The notes beneath the pieces were generated by a model. It had not been told where the DNA came from. It did not search any database and saw nothing but the letters and a program-made list of their open reading frames with translations. A DNA stretch of 64,000 nt from Bacteroidota bacterium (GTDB taxonomy: Bacteria; Bacteroidota; Bacteroidia; Cytophagales; Cytophagaceae): the NCBI GenBank assembly GCA_023458555.1, contig JAEWYS010000001.1:434001-498000 (forward strand), read 5' to 3'. Of this stretch, positions 7,888 to 15,800 are shown piece after piece; positions within the stretch are counted from its first letter, which is position 1; each line of letters opens with the position of its first letter. The position numbers and the translations under genes were made by a program.

Positions 7888-8760
7888 TTACAGATTAAAA
7901 GTCCGATTTCGAAACTCATTAGGGGTTTCGCCTGTATTTTTTTTAAAAAAACGGGAGAAATAGGACTGATCTTCAAAACTGACAGCTTCTGCAATTTCAT
8001 TTATGTTAAGCTCTGTATGAGAAAGGAAGCGCTTAATTTCGATGATCAGGCGTTCTTTTATGAGTTCTTTGGCTGTCAATCCGGTCAGTTGCTTTACGGT
8101 TTCATTAAGATGACTGGAAGTAACATTGAGCTGACCTGCATACCATTGTACCAGATGCATCTTATTTATATGCTGATCAATAAGTTGTTTGAATTTTCGA
8201 ACCAGCTGGCGGCCTTTACCGGTAATATGTTCCTCTTTGCAGGGATAATTTTTTTTACAAATCGTAAGAATAAGGTCAAGTCCGGATAGGGCGATTTCAT
8301 CAGATTCCGGAGAATCGCGGTTTGTTTCCTTGCAGATTAATTCAAAAAGTCTGCTTAATGATTCCGGCTCCGGAATGCGAAAAGGCGGATTTTCGTATGT
8401 CAGTCCGTGAAAGAAGGGAAAATCGAGAAGCCGGTTTTTGTCTATTTTGGGAAGAAGATAAAACTCTTCCGTAAACAGAAAGATATAGCCCAGAATATCG
8501 TCCGAAAAGCTAATGGAGTGAACCTGGCCCGGAGAAACAAAAAAAACATGATCCGGGTGAAGGGGATAGGTTTTAAAATCAATTGTATATGAGCCGCTGC
8601 CCCTTGTCAGAAAAAGTATTTCATAAAAATTATCATGTCTGTGCGGATATTCGACTTTGAAGTTTCTGTTTTTATCAAAAACCTCTACCTGATAATGTTT
8701 TCGTCTGACTGTATCTTTTTTGAATTGATTGAGGCTGTATACCGGAATATTCTTTCCCAT
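7888..8760 (-). CDS. AraC-family transcriptional regulator with cupin sensor domain
   Basis: 290 residues. The N-terminal half is a cupin-like arabinose-binding fold (YPHRHDNFYEILFLTRGSG, then FFVSPGQVHSI). The C-terminal ~100 residues hold two helix-turn-helix units (LNVTSSHLNETVKQLTG; NINEIAEAVSFEDQSYFSRF) ending with the family signature FFKKNTGETPNEFRN. Ligand and targets are unknown. It is followed upstream, in the same direction, by the small ACT-domain gene 37 bp away, so the two may be co-transcribed. ATG at 8760. Confidence 0.9.
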   Translation of the reverse strand: MGKNIPVYSLNQFKKDTVRRKHYQVEVFDKNRNFKVEYPHRHDNFYEILFLTRGSGSYTIDFKTYPLHPDHVFFVSPGQVHSISFSDDILGYIFLFTEEFYLLPKIDKNRLLDFPFFHGLTYENPPFRIPEPESLSRLFELICKETNRDSPESDEIALSGLDLILTICKKNYPCKEEHITGKGRQLVRKFKQLIDQHINKMHLVQWYAGQLNVTSSHLNETVKQLTGLTAKELIKERLIIEIKRFLSHTELNINEIAEAVSFEDQSYFSRFFKKNTGETPNEFRNRTFNL

Positions 8761-8797
8761 ACTATTTTCTGTATATGAGAGGTTGTCCGGATTACAG

Positions 8798-9031
8798 CTA
8801 CAGGCGTGTTACCTGCTGAATGTCCTGAATGCGGATAAAATTTTTGTGAATTCTGTCAACCGCTTCCGGCTCGATTTCAAATTCCAGCTCACAGCTGGCA
8901 GTTTGCAGGCTTTTTTGCTTATACGAAATGCTGATAACCGAAATTCCTCTTTTTCGGATAGGTAACATTATTCTGTCAATTGTTTCCGGAGTATGCTTAC
9001 ATTCTATTAGCCAACGATATCTTTCTTTCAT
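8798..9031 (-). CDS. Orphan IlvM-like ACT-domain protein
   Basis: A 77-residue protein that is essentially one ACT domain. The segment TPETIDRIMLPIRKRGISVISI matches the pattern of the acetolactate synthase II regulatory subunit IlvM (NPETLERVLRVVRHRGF type), and the tail EPEAVDRIHKNFIRIQDIQQVTRL aligns with the second beta-alpha-beta half. It is not beside an ilvB-like gene; a complete ilvB-ilvN pair lies 47 kb away. It may be a free-standing amino-acid sensor or a spare regulatory subunit. ATG at 9031. Confidence 0.65.
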   Translation of the reverse strand: MKERYRWLIECKHTPETIDRIMLPIRKRGISVISISYKQKSLQTASCELEFEIEPEAVDRIHKNFIRIQDIQQVTRL

Positions 9032-9135
9032 TTCGACAGCAATTTACACTTATTTCATGGTACAGAAATGCAAATTTAAGATTATTTGGAGTATTTCCAG
9101 TGGTTGTGATTGATTTTTTGAGAACGTTGTTTTTA

Positions 9136-9167
9136 TTGGCAAATAGAAGCCGGATTCCATACCTTTG
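9136..9167 (+). promoter_or_regulatory. hisC promoter (Bacteroidota type)
   Basis: TTG at 9136-9138, 21-nt spacer, TACCTTTG at 9160-9167, a perfect match to TAnnTTTG. Transcription should begin near 9172-9175. This places an in-frame ATG at 9165 upstream of the mRNA and supports translation from the ATG at 9189. Confidence 0.7.
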
Positions 9168-9188
9168 CTTTATAATGGTGTTTTGAAC

Positions 9189-10250
9189 ATGAGTAAAATA
9201 TTTAAGCTTGAAAATCTCCTGCGAGATAACATAAAATCTATTGTTCCATACTCTTCTGCCCGTGATGAATACAGCGGGACGGAAGGGGTTTTTCTGGACG
9301 CAAACGAAAATCCGCTTGGTTCGACTGTCACTCCGGCTCATAACCGGTATCCTGATCCGTTGCAATGGAAACTTAAGGAGCGGATAGCAGTAATTAAAAA
9401 AGTTGAAAAAAGCATGATTTTCCTGGGCAATGGAAGTGATGAACCGATCGATTTGCTTTTCAGAGCCTTTTGCAGACCGGGAGTTGATAATGCGATCATA
9501 CTGCCGCCGACTTATGGTATGTATCAGGTTGCTGCAGACATCAACGAGGTGCAGACCAGGAAGGTTAATCTTACTGAGGACTTCCAGATTGACGTTGAAA
9601 AGGTATTGGCGGCAATTGATAAAAACACTAAGCTTCTGTTTATCTGTTCACCAAATAATCCTTCCGGAAATGCACTGAATGGCAATGACATCAGAAATCT
9701 TATTGAATCGTTCGAAGGAATTGTGGTGGTTGATGAGGCATATATTGATTTTGCGCCGGCAACGACGTTGGTCCCGGAACTGGCTTCCTATCCCAATCTG
9801 GTTGTTTTGCAGACGTTTTCCAAAGCCTGGGGACTTGCCGGCCTAAGAGTAGGTATGGCATTTGCTTCGGAGGAAATTGTCCGGGTGCTTAATAAAATAA
9901 AGTATCCGTACAATATCAACGGGCTTGCCCAGTCTGTTGCGCTGGAAGGCTTGAAAGGGCTGTTGCAGAAGGAAAAAATGGTTGAAGAAATACTGACCGA
10001 ACGGGAACGGCTGAAAGAAGAATTATTGAAAATACCTGCTGTGGTTAAAGTATATCCTTCAGATGCCAATTTTCTTCTTGTGAAAATGACAGATGCCAAT
10101 GCTGTTTATAGTTATTTGGTTGAGCGAAAGATTATTACTAGAAATCGTTCCAGCGTTATTATGTGTGAGAGCTGCCTGAGGATTACGGTGGGTACAGAAA
10201 AGGAGAATTCGATATTACTGGATGAACTTTCTAAATTTACGGGCTTATGA
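9189..10250 (+). CDS. hisC: Histidinol-phosphate aminotransferase (HisC)
   Basis: PLP class I/II aminotransferase that transaminates imidazole acetol phosphate in histidine synthesis. Features: LDANENPLGS near the N-terminus, YPDPLQWKLKERIA, ICSPNNPSGN, VVDEAYIDFAP and the PLP lysine Lys212 in FSKAWGLAGLRVG. The start is taken at 9189 (353 residues) because the predicted transcription start lies downstream of the earlier ATG at 9165. It has its own promoter although its pathway partners hisG-hisD lie 6.4 kb upstream. A 33-codon frame overlaps its stop codon. Confidence 0.95.
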   Translation: MSKIFKLENLLRDNIKSIVPYSSARDEYSGTEGVFLDANENPLGSTVTPAHNRYPDPLQWKLKERIAVIKKVEKSMIFLGNGSDEPIDLLFRAFCRPGVDNAIILPPTYGMYQVAADINEVQTRKVNLTEDFQIDVEKVLAAIDKNTKLLFICSPNNPSGNALNGNDIRNLIESFEGIVVVDEAYIDFAPATTLVPELASYPNLVVLQTFSKAWGLAGLRVGMAFASEEIVRVLNKIKYPYNINGLAQSVALEGLKGLLQKEKMVEEILTERERLKEELLKIPAVVKVYPSDANFLLVKMTDANAVYSYLVERKIITRNRSSVIMCESCLRITVGTEKENSILLDELSKFTGL

Positions 10251-10348
10251 GAGGATATGAAAATGTCAGTGCCGGGTCAATAATTGTGTTATTGATCGGT
10301 GTAATTATTGTTTCATTATTTATCCGGTGGATGTACAAGCAAAAGTAA
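10247..10348 (+). CDS. Putative 33-residue single-pass membrane miniprotein
   Basis: An ATG at 10247 overlaps the hisC stop as ATGA, a typical coupling arrangement. The frame encodes 33 residues: about ten polar residues (MRGYENVSAG), a clean hydrophobic helix (SIIVLLIGVIIVSLFI) and a basic tail (RWMYKQK). The topology follows the positive-inside rule with a cytoplasmic C-terminus. No family recognised. Conservation is the missing test; the layout and composition are unlikely but not impossible by chance. Confidence 0.5.
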   Translation: MRGYENVSAGSIIVLLIGVIIVSLFIRWMYKQK

Positions 10349-10369
10349 ATTCGGAGGAACATATACTTA

Positions 10370-12724
10370 CTATCGGTCAGCCTCGAGAATTTCGAATCTG
10401 ACCGATATGCTTTCTCCGTTTTGGTTGACCAGGGTAAGCAGGTGCTTTCCGGCGGGCGGGTTGAGTCCCATCTGATGAAAATCCATTGTTTTGCCGAGAA
10501 AGCTATCATTAATATACCAGAATAATTCTTCATTACTCTTTCCTGAGACTGCTTCAAAGATAACCCGTCCCGGGTTGCCATCCAGCTCTCTTGGTATCAG
10601 TATTTTACTGTTTTTTTGAGGGTAAATAACTGAAAATGCAGCTTTTTCCAACTGAGCCGACATACAGTCCTGTCTGTGTGGCGGTTTAATAAAATATTCA
10701 GGATGTTTATTCGTATAGTAATATTCCATAACGGATGGTAATGAGAACCATGGTTTTCGGATGATGTTCTGCATGTTTTCGCAGAGTGCATTGACACGTT
10801 TATGTGTATTTTTATCCAGAAAGATCCAGTGATGATAAGGACAAATCGGAGAGTTTGCTCCTGATGCCTGAATCCAGATGCTGTCCGTTTTCTCACATAT
10901 GTCTCCGGACTTGAATCCGCTTTGCCTGCATATATTAATCTTTTGCATCTGACTGATCGGGGGTATAAACCATCTGGTATTGGGCAACATTCTGAAAATA
11001 TCAAACATTATGGGGGCAGCAGCGTCGATTCCGGTCAGTCCGGGACGTCCTTCTCCGCTGGCGTTACCCACCCAGACAGCTACTACATGAGATGGCGTGC
11101 ATCCTATGGCCCAACCGTCCCGGTGACCGAAGCTGGTTCCGGTTTTCCACGCTATTTTATAGGAAGAAGCGAATGAGGTCCAGGCCTGATCTTCTTCGGG
11201 ACGGGCTACTTCATTCATTGCTTCGAATGTCTGGTAAATGCTTGCCACTTCGGGCAAAATTTCTGTGCTGACAGGCGAGAATATTTTTCTGTCGTCCCAT
11301 TTAACCGGATAAAGTCTGGTAGTATCGCCTGTTTTTTGCAAATGATAGTGATTAAGCTTCCAGGCCATGCTTCTATAGATCGATGCCATATCCCAGAGAG
11401 TACCTTCTGCTCCGCCTAAAATGATGCTTAAGCCATAATGTGCTGCAGGTTTGCCGAGTGTGCTCATGCCTATGGTACGCAGCCGGTGATGAAACTTTTC
11501 GATACCGTATTCATGCAGAAGCCGGACAGCGGGGACATTCAGGGATCTTGACACGACTTGTTTCAGGGGGATTGCTCCATCGTAGGTCAGATAGTAATTT
11601 TTAGGTATGTAGCCTCCTATAAATGTGGGTATATCCGGGATCAGAGAAGTGGGCAGATAGCGGCCTTCATCGAGAAGCATACTAAGAAGAAAAGGTTTCA
11701 GAATGCTCCCTGTGCTTCGGGGGGCCTGAATAATGTCTACATCATAACCCTTATGAGGCAATGGCTTGTTGGGGATATTGCCGCAATAAGCCACCACATT
11801 TCCACTTTCTACGTCGAGAACAATAGTTGCCGCATTAAATATTTCATTGCCGGAAAGACGGATAAAATGCCGGGATAGTATATCATTTATTCTGGTCTGA
11901 AGCTGAACATCAATGGTGGACCGGATTTTTCGCCCTTTCCGGCCGGAAAGCTCGCTGTGGTCCAGCAAGTGAGGAGTGAGCGATGGTATGGCCATTGGTT
12001 TGTCAGGAAGAGGTTCCTGAAGAGCCAGCCGGCAGGTTAAAGAGTCTATGTACCCGTTTTGATGCAGCTTGTGCAAAAGCCTGTCACGTTTAGTGCGTAG
12101 CAAGGTCTCATTTTTTCCCGGATACATCAGGGAAGGAGCATTGGGAAGAATGGCAAGCAGGCAGCTTTCAGCCCAGGTTAGCTTCCATGCAGGACGACCA
12201 TAATAACGCCATGCAGCAGCTTCAAGCCCGACCACATTACCGCCGAAAGGCGCTTCGGAGGCGTACATACGAAGAATTTCATTTTTGCTGTGCTTTAATT
12301 CCAGCCGTAAGGCCTGAATAATTTCAATGAATTTTTCGCGGTATGTTCTGGGTGGGTTTCTTTTTGACAAGCGAATAACCTGCATGGTGATTGTACTGCC
12401 GCCTCGGAGGATTTTACCCTCACCCAGGTTCTGGTATGCAGCGGCTGTCAATGCTTTTATATCAATACCCGGATGTGAGAAGAAGTCTTCATCTTCAAAA
12501 GCAAGAATCGCTTTTTCAAATTTCAGAGGGACTGAATCGCATAACGGAAAGCGCCACTGTCCATCAGCGGCTATGCGGGCTGCCAGCAGATTTCCTTTAT
12601 TGTCTTCAAGTATCGTGGAAGTCGGTGAGCTGAAAAGCGGATTCGGAAGAGAATACCAGAAGATAAAACTGATAGCAATTAGTACACTACAGCCAGTTAT
12701 TATTATAAATCTTCGGAGCCTCAA
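10370..12724 (-). CDS. pbpC: Penicillin-binding protein 1C (bifunctional)
   Basis: 784 residues. An N-terminal membrane anchor after RLRR is followed by the glycosyltransferase domain (AFEDEDFFSHPG, GGSTITMQVIRL, EAPFGGN) and a transpeptidase domain with SxxK at Ser340/Lys343, the SRSLN motif and KTG at Lys527 (KTGTSFG). The C-terminal ~90 residues form the beta-sandwich tail typical of PbpC. It polymerises and cross-links peptidoglycan. The start is a TTG: two TAA codons sit four and three codons upstream and no ATG occurs early. It follows the alpha-2-macroglobulin gene on the same strand, the known pbpC/yfhM pairing. Confidence 0.95.
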   Translation of the reverse strand: MRLRRFIIITGCSVLIAISFIFWYSLPNPLFSSPTSTILEDNKGNLLAARIAADGQWRFPLCDSVPLKFEKAILAFEDEDFFSHPGIDIKALTAAAYQNLGEGKILRGGSTITMQVIRLSKRNPPRTYREKFIEIIQALRLELKHSKNEILRMYASEAPFGGNVVGLEAAAWRYYGRPAWKLTWAESCLLAILPNAPSLMYPGKNETLLRTKRDRLLHKLHQNGYIDSLTCRLALQEPLPDKPMAIPSLTPHLLDHSELSGRKGRKIRSTIDVQLQTRINDILSRHFIRLSGNEIFNAATIVLDVESGNVVAYCGNIPNKPLPHKGYDVDIIQAPRSTGSILKPFLLSMLLDEGRYLPTSLIPDIPTFIGGYIPKNYYLTYDGAIPLKQVVSRSLNVPAVRLLHEYGIEKFHHRLRTIGMSTLGKPAAHYGLSIILGGAEGTLWDMASIYRSMAWKLNHYHLQKTGDTTRLYPVKWDDRKIFSPVSTEILPEVASIYQTFEAMNEVARPEEDQAWTSFASSYKIAWKTGTSFGHRDGWAIGCTPSHVVAVWVGNASGEGRPGLTGIDAAAPIMFDIFRMLPNTRWFIPPISQMQKINICRQSGFKSGDICEKTDSIWIQASGANSPICPYHHWIFLDKNTHKRVNALCENMQNIIRKPWFSLPSVMEYYYTNKHPEYFIKPPHRQDCMSAQLEKAAFSVIYPQKNSKILIPRELDGNPGRVIFEAVSGKSNEELFWYINDSFLGKTMDFHQMGLNPPAGKHLLTLVNQNGESISVRFEILEADR

Positions 12725-12771
12725 GCTGTTTTATTAAACTGTTACAAAAAGAATATACGGATAGGGATATC

Positions 12772-12809
12772 TCCCCGGAATTTCTGCTGTCACATGATAA
12801 CTCCGGGGA
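12772..12809 (-). other. GC-rich hairpin between the alpha-2-macroglobulin gene and pbpC
   Basis: TCCCCGGA at 12772-12779 and TCCGGGGA at 12802-12809 are perfect inverted arms with a 22-nt loop. There is no U-tract after it on the minus strand, so it may be an attenuating or processing hairpin that lowers pbpC relative to its upstream partner rather than a full terminator. Confidence 0.4.
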
Positions 12810-12819
12810 AGTTCTATTA

Positions 12820-15800
12820 TTATTCCATCATAGAGAACCCGTCACTGCCCGGCGATACTACTTCAACCCATTTTCCGGGTACCAGGGCATTGGTCGATCC
12901 GTTATACATAACTTCGGCATAAACGGATGGTAAGTAAAACTTGCCGAGGTAGGCTGCGTTGAGCATGATTCGAAACGTTTTAGTGCTTCTTGCCGGAAGA
13001 TCAAAGAAGGTATACACTCTGTCATCACGAATATCCTGATAAGTGGGTATACTTCCTGCCTGCTGGCTCATACCGGCATCCATGCGGTAATTATGTATTT
13101 CCCATCCGGAAGGGAATATCTGCTTTAATGCCACATTTTGAAGTGTGCCTGTGCTGCCGGGGTTGTATATAGAAACTTCGGCTATGAAATCCGTTCCCTG
13201 TTCGAGTATAGCCGGATCAATATCGTGACCCTCTTTGTTTTTATAGCTCACTTTCAGTGTTATATTGTTATTGCTTGTTTCTTCCTGACCTGCAGCAGGA
13301 GTACCTGTACGGATTAATCTGAAATACAGAGATCCGTCGCTGGTATTTTTTATAGAGACTTCTTTCGCAGAAAGCGGAATAGAAACCTGAGCGATTTTCA
13401 GATCAGTTGTGCCCTTAATGATTTTATCATTATCGGGCTGATAGGTAAAGCTTACCGACGAGCTCTTTATACCGCCGCTGTTCAGAAATTTCGAAACGGC
13501 CAACAGGCAATAAGCGGTTTCCTGGGTACTCATCCACGATTCTGAAGATAGGGCCTGAGACACTTCTTTTAGCATCGCCATGCCTGCCGTATGTTTTTTC
13601 ATAAGGCCCATTACGTACAGAATTACTGCCTTGTCTCTTGTGGTCGACCCAAAGTTATTGCTCATTTCCTGATAGGAGGGGATTGTCCGTGGATTAGTGC
13701 TGATTAAAGAGTTGGCAGCGTCATCCTGGCCGGCAAGTGTATAGGCCGCGGCAAGTTGCCATGCTGCGGTGGCTGATAAATTTTTCATTTCCCTCAATCT
13801 GTTCATTGCTCCCGTTTCGGGCTCACCTGCGAGGGCAAGTGTAAACAACCGGTATGCCTGAGACAAATCGGAGTTATTTCCTCTGTCAGTCCAGTTTTGG
13901 GAAGCTTTACGTTGAAACTTAATCCACTGGCTTTTCATACCGACAGGTAATACATAGCCTTTTTTCTCAGCTTCAAGCATAAAGTGACCGACATAAGAAG
14001 TAGACCAGGAATTATAGTCTTCCATTCCTGGCCAGTAGGAGAACCCGCCTTCGGGCAGCTGAAATGATTTTAACCTGTTGATTGCTGAATTGACATTGGC
14101 CTGGATCCGTCCGGCAAGTCCGTTTTCCGGCTGTGTCAGCTCCAGTACATACAGTTGCGGAAATGCTGCAGAGGTAGTTTGTTCAATACATCCATACGGA
14201 TACTGGATCAGATATTGTAATCTCTTTTCCAGGTTAACGGGAGGAATGGATGAAACTTCGAGTGTGGTTTTGTTACTTCCGGATACACCAAAAACAGAAT
14301 GAGTAAAACTTGCTGTTTCTCCGGCTGACAATATTTTCTCTTCCGTTTTTGTTATCGGAGAATTGGGGTTTCTGATTTCTATATTGATCTCGTAGGTCGC
14401 TTTTTCGGAGCCACTTGTTGCAGTAACCAATATTTTGGAAGTGCCTGTGGCGGCTTTTGCCTTCAGATAGAAGTTGACTACTTCATCTCCCGGTGTGCTA
14501 AAATGTATTGTTTTTTTGGAGTTATCATTTATATCAATCAGTTTATCCGTTTTTACTTCTACCTGTACCGATTTGGTCTGTGGCGTCATGGCAAATATAT
14601 TGACAGGAAGCGCTACGTATTCTTCGGGCCCTAATACCCGCGGAAGGGTTGCAAGAACCATCAATGGTTTTCTTACCGGAACTGCTTTTTCAGCATGTCC
14701 ATAGGCTCCGGACGGATTACCGGCAATGGCCATTACTCTTACTGAACCAATATACTGAGGCATTCTGAATGAATGCGTAGCTGTTTTGCCCTGAGCCAGC
14801 TCAAACGGTCCCATATAGCGGACTACAGGAGGAAAGCGCTTTGCTTTGCCGGCATCTTTGTTCCTGAGTTCTGCATCACCTCCGATACTGATCAGCCGGT
14901 TAATTTTTTGACCCAGTGCACCGATAACATACTCATACATGTCAAACGATTTTACGCCAAGGGCTTCCCTGGCATAAAACTCTGACCACGGGTCCGGAGT
15001 CTTGAAACGGGTCAGATCCAGAAGTCCTTCATCAACAACTGCCAATGTATAGGTCATTGGCTGTCCATTGGCCTCACTGACACTTATACTGGCAGTTTCT
15101 TCGGGCTTGTAAGTTTCGGGAGTTTCGATTATTGGTTTAAGAATGCTGTTTTTGTTTTCCACCTTAACGGGTATTATACCATACAACCTGATAGGATGGT
15201 CGTTGGCTGTATTGGCATGAGGTTGCAGCAGGGTGATATTTATATATACACCCGGAGCCATGGCCTCGCTTGCTTTAAAAGTGAAGGTGTTTTTGCCGTT
15301 TTGGGTTTCAAACCAGTGGGTTTCTATGACATTGGAACCGTTTTCCACACTGATAAGAGCTCTGCCGCCTGCACTGCCGGGGATGGCAAGACTTATATCT
15401 TCTCCAACAGCGTATTTTTCCTTATCAGCAGTAAATGAAAGCAGATGATGGCTGCCGTTGGTATTTTCTTTTGATTTACCAGCCCAGCCCGGCCAGTCTA
15501 CGTAAATGATTTTACCGCTGCTGTGTTTGCTGACATTATCATAAACTCTCAGATAGTAGCGTCCCCACTCAGGGTAATTGATGCGAAGCTGCCAGCTTGC
15601 TTTGCCATTGGAGCTGGTTACGGACCCGGTTTGAATAGGACGTTTGTAATTACTTTCCAGAATATTTGAAAGATCATTCTCCGAATTATCCCACCACCAT
15701 TTCCAGTCAAGTTTATACAATTGCATATCCAGCTTTCTGCCTGAAACGGGTTTGCCATTGTCATCTATTGTTACCAGACTGATAGTATGACTGGTATCTG

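Noticed and set aside
9165..9188. Earlier in-frame ATG of hisC
   Set aside because: The -7 element TACCTTTG at 9160-9167 puts transcription start downstream of it.
10237..10581. 114-codon minus-strand frame over the end of pbpC
   Set aside because: It is the other-frame shadow of pbpC and overlaps the hisC end; no independent evidence.
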